A DNA stretch of 62,624 nt from an uncultured Opitutaceae bacterium (GTDB lineage: Bacteria > Verrucomicrobiota > Verrucomicrobiia > Opitutales > Opitutaceae). The DNA is taken from assembly GCA_937889545.1 (NCBI GenBank), contig CALAOT010000110.1, positions 1 to 62,624 on the forward strand, given 5' to 3'. A program made the translations under genes and the position numbers. Below the pieces are notes generated by a model. The model did not search any database. It saw only the letters and a program-made list of their open reading frames with translations, and had not been told where the DNA came from. This document shows, piece after piece, positions 1-8,832 of this stretch (position 1 is the first letter of the stretch; every line of letters starts with the position of its first letter).

Positions 1-472
1 GGATCAGCGCGTGGGCGCCAACTTTCCGCGCCTGCGCCAACAACTCTGTCACGGCGTCGTTGGCAGCGTCGCGATCGAGCAGCGGCGTGCCGAGCGTGCC
101 ATAGGGATCGGCGTTTGCGAGAGCAGGCAGCGGGATCTTGCAGGCGCGCCACAGCGAAATCGCCGGCATCAGGCCGATCAGGCGCGCCGTGCCGTCGGCT
201 GCGAACGAGGTATTGCTCCATGCGCTCAGCGCGGAGACGCCGGTGCGGCCTTTGGCAAAAGCGTTCACCGCCAATTCCCAGCCGGGCAGATAATAGCCGT
301 TGGGTTCGACGGCGCGTTCGGCAAGCTCGCGCCACCGGCTCGCCGTGATCGCGGTGAGGGCTGTGAACGCATCGCCGTCGGGCCAAGCCGCTTCCGCCGG
401 CGGGCGCATGCCGACGACATCTCTTTGCAGAGATGTGCGACCAACCGCCGCCGAATTCGCGATCTCGACCAC
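1..472 (-). CDS. GNAT/CelD-like protein, N-terminal part, cut by window edge
   Basis: A minus-strand reading frame runs from a GTG at 472 off the left edge (about 157 residues visible). It contains stretches such as EPNGYYLPGWELAVNAFAK, LIGLMPAISLWRACKIPLP and DPYGTLGTPLLDRDAANDA, which resemble the N-terminal half of the BcsL/CelD-type GNAT acetyltransferase-like proteins common in Bradyrhizobium and relatives; the fold-defining C-terminus is outside the window. A TAA stop lies in frame upstream (near 545), so the start is somewhere between; GTG 472 gives an N-terminus like that of relatives as I recall them. The protein style is alphaproteobacterial, unlike the rest of the window. Function (an acyltransferase linked to polysaccharide) is a family guess. 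Confidence 0.6.
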   Translation of the reverse strand, partial: MVEIANSAAVGRTSLQRDVVGMRPPAEAAWPDGDAFTALTAITASRWRELAERAVEPNGYYLPGWELAVNAFAKGRTGVSALSAWSNTSFAADGTARLIGLMPAISLWRACKIPLPALANADPYGTLGTPLLDRDAANDAVTELLAQARKVGAHALI

Positions 473-591
473 GTCCCCGTTTCCCCGTTCGCGATGGATC
501 TGAGGAGGCGTGCGTCGAGCTGCGCTTCCTCCACCCCCGCGTTACCGGGAAAACGCTAGCGGAAAGATTGGAAAATAGCGTTGGATTTGCG

Positions 592-604
592 GTTCAATTT
601 GAAC
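592..604. repeat. Perfect short palindrome in the leader before cysNC
   Basis: GTTCAA-T-TTGAAC is a perfect 6-bp inverted repeat with one central base, in a 200-bp gene-free stretch between the edge gene and cysNC. It could be an operator or nothing. A TTAACC word follows at about 613. No clear -35/-10 pair was found. Confidence 0.3.
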
Positions 605-679
605 GGTAATGTTAACCGGGCGTTTATCATTCGCCCCCCGTGGACGGCGACCGTTTGTTGCTGCCGGCAGGACGCGCTG

Positions 680-2593
680 ATGCGGCTAGATCGGCTCCCG
701 GCGCCGGACGCGCGCGAGGCGCATCCGCCCGGGTCCGGCCACATCAACCTGGTGGTCGTCGGGCATGTCGACCACGGGAAATCCACGCTGATCGGCAGGC
801 TCCTGTTCGACACGCACTCCGTTCCCGACGGAAAGGCCGAGCGCATCGAGGCCGCCTGCAGGGCCGAGGGGATGGAGTTCGAGCACGCGTTTCTCCTGGA
901 CGCCCTCCTGGAGGAGCAGGCGCAGAACATAACGATGGACACCACCCGCGTGCCCTTCCGCACGGAGCGCCGCTCGTTCACCATCATCGACGCCCCGGGG
1001 CACAAGGAATTCCTGAAGAACATGATCACGGGGGCCGCGAGCGCGGACGCGGCGATCCTCCTTGTCGACGCCGAGGCGGGCCTTCGCGAGCAGACCCGAA
1101 GGCACTGCTTCCTGCTTTCGCTGCTCGGGCTCAGGCAGATCGTGGTCGCCGTGAACAAGATGGACCTGGTCGGCTACCGCCCGGACTGCTTCGACCGGAT
1201 CCGCACCGAGCTCGGCGAATTCCTCGGCAGGCTAGGGGTGGAGCCCGCGCACTTCATCCCCATCTCCGCGAAGCACGGGGAGGGGCTGATCAAGCGCAGC
1301 GACCGGATGCCGTGGCACCGCGGACCGACGCTGCTCGATGCGCTGGAGAGCTTCCGCGCCAACCCGCCTGCGTCCGGCGGGCCCCTGCGGCTCTCGGTCC
1401 AGGATGTCTACCGCTTCGACTCGCGCAGGATCATCGCCGGGTTTGTGGAGTCCGGGAGCATATCGGTCGGGGACCCCATCGAGTTCCTTCCCGGCGGAAA
1501 GCGCAGCCGAGTGAAGTCCATCGAGACGTGGCCCAAGCAGACCCCGCCCATGGCGGGCCCCGTCGGAGCGGAGCGCGCAGTCGCCGTGACTCTCGATGAT
1601 GAGCTGTTTGTGGAGCGGGGCCAGATCGGGGCGGCGCCCGGGGACCGGCCCCACGAGGCCCGGACCTTCACGGCGAGGGTGTTCTGGCTGCACCACGAGC
1701 CGCTTCGCTCGGGCGAGCTCGTCCCCCTCAAGCTCGGGACTCAGCAGGCCGAGGCGCACGTCCTCGGGGTCCAGCGCACGCTGGACGCCATGACGCTCGA
1801 GACGGGCACCGGAACGGCGGGCGAGGTCAAATGCCACGAGGTCGCGGAGATCCGGATGCGCGTTCGCAGGCCCATCGCGTTCGACGTGGGCGGCAGGGTG
1901 CCGTCCCTGGGGCGCTTCGTCCTGATGCGGGGCCGCAGGATCGGCGGCGGCGGTGTCATCGACTCCGTCGTCGAGGAGCCCCCCGATGGCGAGGGCGCCG
2001 GCCTGGTGAGCCGCTCGGCGATCCTCGGGCACCGCGGCTGCATCGTCTGGATGACCGGGCTGTCCGGCTCAGGAAAGTCCACGCTGGCACAGGCGCTCGA
2101 GCGGCGGCTCCTGAACGCGGGCATCCTCACCTCGATCCTGGACGGCGACGCGCTCCGGTCGGGCCTGAGCAGGAATCTCGGGTTCACCCCGGATGACCGC
2201 AACGAGAACATCCGCCGGGCGACGGAGCTGGCGATCCACCTCGCGAAGGCCGGCGTCGTCGTGATCGGCGCGCTCATCTCGCCGTTCCGCGCCAACCGCT
2301 CGATGGCGGCCGAGCGGGCCAAGGAGCTCGGGATCCCCTTCGCCGAGGTCTTCGTCAATACCCCGCTCGAGGAATGCGAGCGCCGGGATCCAAAGCAGCT
2401 CTACAAGAAGGCGCGCGCCGGCCTGATCCAGCAGTTCACGGGGATTGACTCCCCGTACGAGGCCCCCCTTTCGCCCGACCTCGAGATCAGGACTGACCGC
2501 GAGGCTGCGAACGACTCGATCGAAAGGCTGACGCAGATGGCCCTCGCCCTGGCCCGGCCGGCCGACCAAGCGGGGCCGGGGGCTGACATATGA
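680..2593 (+). CDS. cysNC: Bifunctional sulfate adenylyltransferase subunit 1 / APS kinase
   Basis: Makes APS from sulfate (GTPase-driven large subunit of ATP sulfurylase) and phosphorylates it to PAPS. The N-terminal elongation-factor-like GTPase shows G1 GHVDHGKS (residues 28-35), the DAPGHKEF switch and NKMD; the C-terminal APS kinase shows a second P-loop GLSGSGKS (460-467) and [15 protein letters not shown]. Length 637 aa fits known CysN-CysC fusions. The frame is open from 581, but I chose ATG 680 because the residues before it look non-coding and family members start just before this point. The stop overlaps the next gene by ATGA. The partner subunit cysD, usually directly upstream, is missing at this edge, so the enzyme cannot be complete from this window alone. 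Confidence 0.93.
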   Translation: MRLDRLPAPDAREAHPPGSGHINLVVVGHVDHGKSTLIGRLLFDTHSVPDGKAERIEAACRAEGMEFEHAFLLDALLEEQAQNITMDTTRVPFRTERRSFTIIDAPGHKEFLKNMITGAASADAAILLVDAEAGLREQTRRHCFLLSLLGLRQIVVAVNKMDLVGYRPDCFDRIRTELGEFLGRLGVEPAHFIPISAKHGEGLIKRSDRMPWHRGPTLLDALESFRANPPASGGPLRLSVQDVYRFDSRRIIAGFVESGSISVGDPIEFLPGGKRSRVKSIETWPKQTPPMAGPVGAERAVAVTLDDELFVERGQIGAAPGDRPHEARTFTARVFWLHHEPLRSGELVPLKLGTQQAEAHVLGVQRTLDAMTLETGTGTAGEVKCHEVAEIRMRVRRPIAFDVGGRVPSLGRFVLMRGRRIGGGGVIDSVVEEPPDGEGAGLVSRSAILGHRGCIVWMTGLSGSGKSTLAQALERRLLNAGILTSILDGDALRSGLSRNLGFTPDDRNENIRRATELAIHLAKAGVVVIGALISPFRANRSMAAERAKELGIPFAEVFVNTPLEECERRDPKQLYKKARAGLIQQFTGIDSPYEAPLSPDLEIRTDREAANDSIERLTQMALALARPADQAGPGADI

Positions 2594-3363
2594 GCCCAGG
2601 AACCGTGTACCTTGTCGGCGCCGGGCCCGGGGATCCGGAACTGCTCACGCTCAAGGCCCGGCGCGTCCTGGGCGAGGCCGACGCCGTCGTGTACGACCAC
2701 CTGGTCGCGCCCGAGATGCTCGACCTGGCGCCGCCGGGGTGCGAGCGCGTTTTTGCCGGGAAGAAGGGCGGACAGTTCTGCCGCCCCCAGAATGAGATCG
2801 ACGAGACCCTGGTCCGGCTGGCGCTGGAGGGAAAGACCGTCGTTCGGCTGAAGGGCGGCGATCCGTTCGTGTTCGGGCGGGGTGGCGAGGAGGCCGCGGC
2901 GCTCGCCGCGGCCGGGATAGCGTTTGAGATCGTGCCCGGGGTCACGTCGGCCCTCGCCGCGGCGGCATACGCGGGCATTCCCCTCACCCACCGGTTGCAC
3001 AGCTCCTCGGTGGTCCTGCTGACCGGCCACGAGGATCCGTCGAAGCCGGGCGCCGCGGTCCGCTGGGAGGATTACGCCAGGCTCAAGGCCACCCTTTGCA
3101 TCTACATGGGCGTGAAAAACCTGGCGACCATAGCCGGGCGCCTCGAGGCGGGCGGGCTCGCTGCGACGACCCCGGCTGCGATCGTCCAGTCGGCCACGAC
3201 CGAGGCCCACCGCACGATCCTCGGGACCCTGGGCACGCTCGCGGAGCTGGCCGCGAGGGAGAATGTCGCCGCGCCCTCGATGATCATCATCGGCGAGGTG
3301 GCGGCGTTTTCGGAGAGGCTGGCATGGTTCGAGGCCGCCCGGCGCCCGGCGGGAGTCCGATGA
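2590..3363 (+). CDS. cobA: Uroporphyrinogen-III C-methyltransferase (SUMT)
   Basis: Methylates uroporphyrinogen III at C2 and C7 with SAM to give precorrin-2, the first step to sirohaem. Family hallmarks are visible: [14 protein letters not shown] at the N-terminus, [16 protein letters not shown] near residue 82, and [21 protein letters not shown] near 115. At 257 aa it is a stand-alone SUMT, not a CysG fusion. It starts inside the cysNC stop (ATGA) and its own stop overlaps the next start, so all four genes are likely translated in a coupled way; the product feeds the sirohaem of CysI at the end of the operon. Confidence 0.93.
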   Translation: MSPGTVYLVGAGPGDPELLTLKARRVLGEADAVVYDHLVAPEMLDLAPPGCERVFAGKKGGQFCRPQNEIDETLVRLALEGKTVVRLKGGDPFVFGRGGEEAAALAAAGIAFEIVPGVTSALAAAAYAGIPLTHRLHSSSVVLLTGHEDPSKPGAAVRWEDYARLKATLCIYMGVKNLATIAGRLEAGGLAATTPAAIVQSATTEAHRTILGTLGTLAELAARENVAAPSMIIIGEVAAFSERLAWFEAARRPAGVR

Positions 3364-4181
3364 GGGCCGCCCTGGTGGACAACGGCTCGCTCGAGCCCGC
3401 GGCGCACGCGGGCCTGAGGACGGCCGCCGCGTCCATCGGCAAGAGGACCGGGACCCGCGTCGACGCCGTCTCATGGAGGCACAGCGACCGGATCCAGCCC
3501 GGCGCCCTGGAGGGCGGCCCCGCGTGGACGCTCGCGCCCTGGGTCCGGGCCCGGGTCTCGGAAGGTGAGCGCAGGTTCGTGTTCATCCCGTTCTTCATAA
3601 GCCCGCGAGGCGAGATCGGGTCCGCCCTGCGAAGGGACCTCGCGGCCCTCGGGAGGGAGCAGGGAGGGTTCAAATTCTCGCTCGCGGAGGGCCTGGCCGC
3701 AGGCACGGCCCTCGCGGAGATCGTCGCCGACCGGGTGCGGGAGGCCGCAGCGCAAAAGGGGCTTCGCCGCCCCGCGGTCGTCGTCGTCGACCACGGGGGC
3801 CCCTCGCCCATCTCGGCCGACGTCCGCAACCGGGCGGCGGACGGGGCGCGCGAGCGGCTCGGCGGCGCCGCGGGGCCGCTCGCGGCCGCATCCATGGAGT
3901 CGCCCGACGGCCCGGAGTTCGGCTTCAACAGGCCCCTCCTCGCCGACGCGCTCGCGGCGCCCGGGTTCAACTCGGGCGATGTCCTGATCGCGCCCCTTTT
4001 CCTTTCGCCGGGCCGCCACGCCGGTCCGGACGGCGACCTGGCGGAGATCGCCCGGGCGGCGGAGAGGCGCTCGCCGGCGCTGCGCTGCCATTTCACGGGT
4101 CTTGTGGGGTCGCACCCCATGGCGATCGAATTGCTCTCTCGCGCGCTCGCGGGGGCGCTCGGAACCGGGGCCGACCGATGA
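3360..4181 (+). CDS. CbiX/SirB-type sirohydrochlorin ferrochelatase-like protein
   Basis: 273 aa from ATG 3360 (overlapping the cobA stop). It has the features of small CbiX/SirB chelatases: VVVDHGGPSPIS near residue 140, SMESPDGPEFGFNRP, and VLIAPLFLSPGRHAGPDGDL, which carries the conserved loop and metal-ligand histidine of the family. By its place between SUMT and sulfite reductase it most likely inserts iron into sirohydrochlorin. The NAD-dependent precorrin-2 dehydrogenase (Met8/CysG N-domain) needed between the two steps is not seen here and must lie elsewhere. The open frame extends upstream inside cobA, but that part has no family resemblance. Confidence 0.8.
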   Translation: MRAALVDNGSLEPAAHAGLRTAAASIGKRTGTRVDAVSWRHSDRIQPGALEGGPAWTLAPWVRARVSEGERRFVFIPFFISPRGEIGSALRRDLAALGREQGGFKFSLAEGLAAGTALAEIVADRVREAAAQKGLRRPAVVVVDHGGPSPISADVRNRAADGARERLGGAAGPLAAASMESPDGPEFGFNRPLLADALAAPGFNSGDVLIAPLFLSPGRHAGPDGDLAEIARAAERRSPALRCHFTGLVGSHPMAIELLSRALAGALGTGADR

Positions 4182-5905
4182 GCGCCGCCGAGGAAGCCGA
4201 GCCCAAGGCGCTCCACAAGAACGAGCAGCTCAAGGCGGAAAGCCATCACCTGCGCGGCCACATCCTGCGCGACCTCGAGGATGCGTCCACCGGCACGATC
4301 TCGGAGGATAGCGCGCATCTCGCCAAGTTTCACGGGATCTACGCCCAGGACGACCGCGACCTGCGCGCCCAGCGCCGGAGGGAGGGGAGGGAAAAGGCCC
4401 ATATCTTCATGGCTCGGATCCGGGTCCCGGGGGGAGTCTGCACCCCGGCCCAGTGGCTGGCGATGGACGCGATCGCCGATTCCCATGGAAACGGGACGCT
4501 CAAGATCACGAACCGGCAGTCATTCCAGCTCCATGGCGTCATCAAGAGGAACCTGCGCTCGGCGATACGCGAGGTGAACGCGGCGCTCCTCGACACGCTC
4601 GCGGCCTGCGGCGACGTGAACCGAAACGTGATGTGCAACCCGAATCCCCACCTCTCGCGCCTGCACGCCGGGACGCTCGAGATCGCGCGGGCCGTCGCGG
4701 ACCGCCTCCTTCCCCGCACCGGGGCGTACCATGAGCTCTGGGTCGACGGAACCCTGGCGGCGGGCGGGGAGCCCCCGGAGGACGAGGAGCCGATGTACGG
4801 CCGGACGTACCTTCCGCGGAAATTCAAGACGGCGTTCGCGATCCCGCCGAGCAACGACGTGGACGTCTTCGCGCACGACCTGGGCTTCATCGCGATCGCG
4901 GACGGCAACGGCCGGCTGTCCGGCTTCGACGTCACGGTCGGCGGCGGGCTGGGTATGACCCACAACCACGTGGATACCTATCCGCGCCTCGCCGATGTCC
5001 TCGGGTTCTGCCTCCCCGGCCAGGCCGTCGACGTCGCCGAGAAGGTTGTCACCGTGCAGCGCGACTACGGCGACAGGACCGACAGGAGGCACGCCCGGTT
5101 CAAGTACACGGTCGCCGACCGCGGGCTGGCCTGGATACGGGCGGAGGTCGAGCGCCGGCTTGGATGGGAGCTCGGCGCGCCCCGCCGGTTCGAGTTCACG
5201 GACACGGGCGACCGGTACGGCTGGACGGAGGGCCCCGACGGCGATTCGCATTTCACTCTCTTCATCGAGAACGGGCGCGTGAAGGATGCGGCAAAGGCGG
5301 CGCTCCGCGAGATCGCCAGGGTCCATCGCGGCGATTTCCGCCTCACGCCAAACCAGCACCTCATGATAGCGAGCATCGCCCCGGCGGACCGCCCCCGGAT
5401 CGAGGCGCTTCTGAAGGAGCACAATCTCGACGACCCCCGCCGCGCGACCGGCTTGCGGCTTAATTCGATGGCGTGCGTCGCGCTGCCCACGTGCGGGCTG
5501 GCCCTCGCGGAGAGCGAGCGCTGCCTTCCCGGCCTGCTGAACCAGCTCGACGCCGAGGTCGAGGCCGCCGGACTTCGGGACGACGCCATCGTGATCCGCA
5601 TGACCGGCTGCCCGAACGGGTGCGGCCGGCCGTTCCTCGCCGAGATCGGCTTTGTGGGCAAGGCGCCCGGGAGGTACCACATGTACCTTGGCGCAGCCTT
5701 CAACGGCTCGAGGCTCAACATCCTTTACAAGGCCTCCGTCCCCGAATCGGAAATCGTTCCGATCGTCCGCTCCCTGCTCAGGCACTATGCGACGGAAAGG
5801 CTGCAAGGGGAGCGCTTCGGCGACTTTGCAATGCGCACCGGCCTCGTGAGCCCAACGGGGACGACGGCGGACTTCCACGAAAAGGCCGCAGTTCCGACGG
5901 CTTAG
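4178..5905 (+). CDS. cysI: Sulfite reductase, sirohaem/[4Fe-4S] hemoprotein subunit
   Basis: Six-electron reduction of sulfite to sulfide in the cytoplasm. 575 aa, the usual length for a CysI/ferredoxin-type SiR. The cluster ligands are all present: C433-x5-C439 (ACVALPTCGLA) and C478-x3-C482 (TGCPNGCGRP). The N-terminal sirohaem-binding repeat shows RVPGGVCTPAQW and KITNRQSFQLHG. No cysJ flavoprotein is next to it, so the electron donor (ferredoxin or an unlinked CysJ) is open. Starts in the preceding stop (ATGA); last gene of the operon, followed 38 bp later by a terminator. Confidence 0.92.
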   Translation: MSAAEEAEPKALHKNEQLKAESHHLRGHILRDLEDASTGTISEDSAHLAKFHGIYAQDDRDLRAQRRREGREKAHIFMARIRVPGGVCTPAQWLAMDAIADSHGNGTLKITNRQSFQLHGVIKRNLRSAIREVNAALLDTLAACGDVNRNVMCNPNPHLSRLHAGTLEIARAVADRLLPRTGAYHELWVDGTLAAGGEPPEDEEPMYGRTYLPRKFKTAFAIPPSNDVDVFAHDLGFIAIADGNGRLSGFDVTVGGGLGMTHNHVDTYPRLADVLGFCLPGQAVDVAEKVVTVQRDYGDRTDRRHARFKYTVADRGLAWIRAEVERRLGWELGAPRRFEFTDTGDRYGWTEGPDGDSHFTLFIENGRVKDAAKAALREIARVHRGDFRLTPNQHLMIASIAPADRPRIEALLKEHNLDDPRRATGLRLNSMACVALPTCGLALAESERCLPGLLNQLDAEVEAAGLRDDAIVIRMTGCPNGCGRPFLAEIGFVGKAPGRYHMYLGAAFNGSRLNILYKASVPESEIVPIVRSLLRHYATERLQGERFGDFAMRTGLVSPTGTTADFHEKAAVPTA

Positions 5906-5942
5906 GAATGGCGACCCGGGAGCCTTCCTCCCCGGAAAAGTC

Positions 5943-5974
5943 AAACGGGCCGCCCTAACCTGGACGGCCCGTTT
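5943..5974 (+). terminator. Rho-independent terminator of the sulfate operon
   Basis: Stem AAACGGGCCG (5943-5952) pairs perfectly with CGGCCCGTTT (5965-5974) around a 12-nt loop. It ends in a short T run and sits 38 bp past cysI. The symmetric A/T flanks mean it could stop transcription from both sides. Confidence 0.8.
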
Positions 5975-6147
5975 GTAGTGCCACATACCCTATTTGTGCC
6001 CCCGCCATGGGCGGGAACACTTCTGATCCACAAATGGCCAGACGCTTGCATTGGCCCATTGGTTTCTTCGCCGCCGACGGATATGATTATCTCGTTATTT
6101 TATAATGACTTATATGCTCAATATTCGCAGGGGATGCGCCACACGGA

Positions 6148-6459
6148 TCAAGGATCGGATCCCGGCTGGACGGGTTTCCTCGGCTTCGGTTCAGTCCAAA
6201 GCCTGATCAGCAGCTCGGCCAGATTCTTCATGCTGGTGCGCCGGAGTCCGGCAGCGCGCTCGGTTCCGCCAAACGCTGGCACTACGGAGCTTCGCTCCTC
6301 GTAGTAGCGCCAAAGCTCGGAATCGATCCTAGCGACCGCACCCGGAATCTCCGCCGAGTCCGCCAGAATGGCGCGAACCTTATGCTGCCAGTGCTGTCTC
6401 TCGTCCGCATGACCCTTTACATAGTCGTAAAGGGTCTGCTCGTACCGGTTGAGGCTCAT
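6148..6459 (-). CDS. Small hypothetical protein, soluble, helical
   Basis: 103 aa from ATG 6459 (MSLNRYEQTLYDYVKGHADE). The frame is open 30 codons further upstream, but those residues are Trp/Met/Cys-rich and not protein-like, and the chosen start resembles that of small hypothetical proteins I recall from Opitutaceae. It is charged, mostly helical, with no signal peptide or membrane segment and no motif I can name. It is transcribed away from the membrane-anchored coiled-coil gene at 6585, sharing a 125-bp divergent spacer. The stop lies next to the AT-rich gap that follows the sulfate-operon terminator. Confidence 0.6.
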   Translation of the reverse strand: MSLNRYEQTLYDYVKGHADERQHWQHKVRAILADSAEIPGAVARIDSELWRYYEERSSVVPAFGGTERAAGLRRTSMKNLAELLIRLWTEPKPRKPVQPGSDP

Positions 6460-6584
6460 GCCGCCAACGTGCCTCCAATCCATCCAAAAACAACCGTAAA
6501 ACCAGCGCCAACCACGGCATTGCATTTGCATCCCACTCGTGGTTACCATGCACGTTGAAGCGTAGTCTACTATCCCCCCCCACC

Positions 6585-7397
6585 ATGTGGCAAAAACTTA
6601 AAGAACAGTTACCCGCTATCATACTGACCGCGGCTCTGATATCCGCCGCGGCTTTCTTGATTCACATGCGGACCGTCTCGCAGATGGCGGCTGCGCAGGA
6701 GACGCAGCTTGCCCCGCTGCGCGAGCAGAACGATTCGCTCAAGGCCGCTGCCGCCGAGAACCGCCGGAACATCGAGGCAACCAACAAGCTGCTCAAGGAT
6801 GCGATCTCAAAGCGCGAGGCCGACATGTTCCGCACCGACGTGGAGCTCGAGAAGCTGAACAGTGAGCGGATGGACGCGCTCGCCGTGGCGATCGCCAAGA
6901 AGGTCCAGCCCTACAATCCCCTTCCCAAGAGCCCCGAGGAAGCCGAGAAGATGCAGAACGAGCAGGTGGACAAGGTCTCCTCGAGGATGGTGCAGAAGAT
7001 AACGCCGATCCTCAACGAGATGGCCCAGGACCAGAACCTCACCCGCAAGTCGATCGACAAGTACAGCCAGCGCATTTCGGACCAGGTGGGAACCGCGCTC
7101 ACGGGCGAAATGTCCCGGAATCAGCTGCTCAACAATAGCCTCCGCGAGACCCAGGCCGTCGCGGGCGACGCGATCAAGCTCAACCACGAGCTCACCGCGC
7201 TCTACCTGGGCTCGTTCAAGGACGAAGGCGTCCTCACCCGCCTTCTGATGCTGCCGGCGAACGTGATCAAGGACGCCTCGACCTTCAGCATCGTCAACAG
7301 CAGCAACCGCGAGAAGATCGAGCAGGACCTGGTCAGCAAGGAAAGCCAGGTCGAGAAGCACCTGTCCGACATCGAGGCGCAGGCCCCCAAGGGCTGA
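6585..7397 (+). CDS. Membrane-anchored coiled-coil protein of unknown function
   Basis: 270 aa from ATG 6585 (MWQKLKEQL). One transmembrane segment (about residues 8-27, IILTAALISAAAFLIH) is followed by a long charged helix with heptad character (residues 35-90: LREQNDSLKAAAAENRR, LLKDAISKREADMF) and a second helical part near 125-180. It is probably an inner-membrane protein with a periplasmic or cytoplasmic rod. No enzymatic motif is visible. A TTG ten codons upstream is an alternative start; no strong ribosome site supports either. Lineage-specific hypothetical. Confidence 0.65.
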   Translation: MWQKLKEQLPAIILTAALISAAAFLIHMRTVSQMAAAQETQLAPLREQNDSLKAAAAENRRNIEATNKLLKDAISKREADMFRTDVELEKLNSERMDALAVAIAKKVQPYNPLPKSPEEAEKMQNEQVDKVSSRMVQKITPILNEMAQDQNLTRKSIDKYSQRISDQVGTALTGEMSRNQLLNNSLRETQAVAGDAIKLNHELTALYLGSFKDEGVLTRLLMLPANVIKDASTFSIVNSSNREKIEQDLVSKESQVEKHLSDIEAQAPKG

Positions 7398-7418
7398 GCC
7401 GGGGCGCACGATTCGCGG

Positions 7419-8822
7419 TCAGGCCGGCCGGATCCGGACCGGAAGCAGGGCTGCGTCCTGCATCCCGTGGATGATCTTCTTGTCGGGTGGGCAGAATGTC
7501 GCGAGCCCGCCCGACAGCCGCGCCCTGCCGTCCACGACGAAATAGTACGGGCACAGCCTCAGGCGGCCGTCGACCTCGCGCGCCTCGTGGGGGGGCTCGG
7601 CCCCATAGACGGTGTGGCGGACCCGGCGCGGCTTCATGTAGGCCTGGAGCACGTGGAGGTTGGCCGGCGCGAGCTCGAGGGCCCGCTCCACGCCCTGCTG
7701 CCACTCCTCGCGCGAACAGTCGCTCCCGAGCACCACGCTCCTCGCCCCCCAGGCCGTCTCGTGGAAGCCGCTGATCTTGATGATGAGGTCCCGCTCCTTC
7801 TGGGACGCAAGGGCGAGGTCGCGCCAGTCGCCGAGCGCGCGGCCGCCGGCCCTGGGGCCGTCGAGCACGGCTCCCGGAGGCAGCGGCGCCGGATCCATAA
7901 CCCACGAGGGGGGGATGAGCGCCTTGAGGAGCTTCAGGGACCGGGCGTCCATGGCCTCCTCCCAGTACTCCTGCAGCAGGCGGTGATGGAACAGGGCGAA
8001 CGCGAGCTTCTCCTCCTGGAACGCCCGCATCGGCGGCGCGATGGCGACATCCCCCGACGCCCACGCCTCGAGGATGTACGGGGCCGTCCGGATGCTCGCG
8101 AGGTCGAACAGCTCGAAGAACCGGTAGATGATGTCGATCTTCTCGGGATTGCCATCGACGTCGAAGAACAGGGCGCCGCCCAGGGGGAAGAGGTCCGCGG
8201 GCCGCATGCAGAACACGCGCTGGCCGGCGATCTGGAGCTGCTGCGCGATCCACCGCATCTCGGGCCGGTACGTCGCCGCCTCGTCGCTGACGACGAGCGC
8301 GATGAGGGGATTGCGGATGTCCGGCCGAAGAGCCGCGAGAGACGCGTGGAAGTTCCTGATCATCGCGTCGTCCGCGCCGAGGATCGCCTCGCCGTCCCTG
8401 TAGAGGCGGTTGAGGAACGCCGTCAGCCCGATTCCCCCCGGGATCGAATCGAGCTCGGTCATCACGAACCCGTCCGCGGTCAGCAGGAGGTCGGGGCGGA
8501 GCACCGTCGGGAGCAGCCCGCGGTTCCTGGGATCGCGCGCGTGGTCGATCAGAGCCTTCGGCTTTCCCCGGTCCAGGTACTCGGCGACCCAGGGCGCCGT
8601 GAGCGGCTTGTTTCTAAGGAGGTTCTTGCCGGCGACGGAGCGCAGGTAGAGCGCCTCCAACGCCTGGTGGAATTCCAGGGACGCCGCGCCGATCGCCTCG
8701 AGCTCGCGCGCCTGCGCCTGCAGGATGGGCCAGGCCTCCGGCGACAGGCGCCACGTCTTGTCCTCGAAGAGGGGCTGCGCGGCGAACGCGGACCTGAGGG
8801 TCTCGAATGGAAGGTTGGGCAT
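7419..8822 (-). CDS. Conserved hypothetical, possible ATP-grasp-like enzyme
   Basis: 467 aa, complete. Suggestive stretches are MTELDSIPGGIGLTAFLNRL (residues 121-140) and DLIIKISGFHETAWGARSVV (near 345), which recall the nucleotide-binding lysine strand and loop of ATP-grasp proteins such as glutathionylspermidine-synthase-like folds; DVDGNPEKIDIIYRFFELFDL is another conserved-looking block. No signal peptide. The gene starts 10 bp past the prfB stop on the same strand, so it is probably co-transcribed behind prfB. The assignment is from pattern only; the substrate is unknown. Confidence 0.6.
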   Translation of the reverse strand: MPNLPFETLRSAFAAQPLFEDKTWRLSPEAWPILQAQARELEAIGAASLEFHQALEALYLRSVAGKNLLRNKPLTAPWVAEYLDRGKPKALIDHARDPRNRGLLPTVLRPDLLLTADGFVMTELDSIPGGIGLTAFLNRLYRDGEAILGADDAMIRNFHASLAALRPDIRNPLIALVVSDEAATYRPEMRWIAQQLQIAGQRVFCMRPADLFPLGGALFFDVDGNPEKIDIIYRFFELFDLASIRTAPYILEAWASGDVAIAPPMRAFQEEKLAFALFHHRLLQEYWEEAMDARSLKLLKALIPPSWVMDPAPLPPGAVLDGPRAGGRALGDWRDLALASQKERDLIIKISGFHETAWGARSVVLGSDCSREEWQQGVERALELAPANLHVLQAYMKPRRVRHTVYGAEPPHEAREVDGRLRLCPYYFVVDGRARLSGGLATFCPPDKKIIHGMQDAALLPVRIRPA

Positions 8823-8832
8823 CCGGCCTCCG

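Noticed and set aside
5978-6304. Plus-strand frame of 108 aa after the cysI terminator
   Set aside because: Overlaps the better-supported minus-strand gene 6148-6459 and has no domain character.
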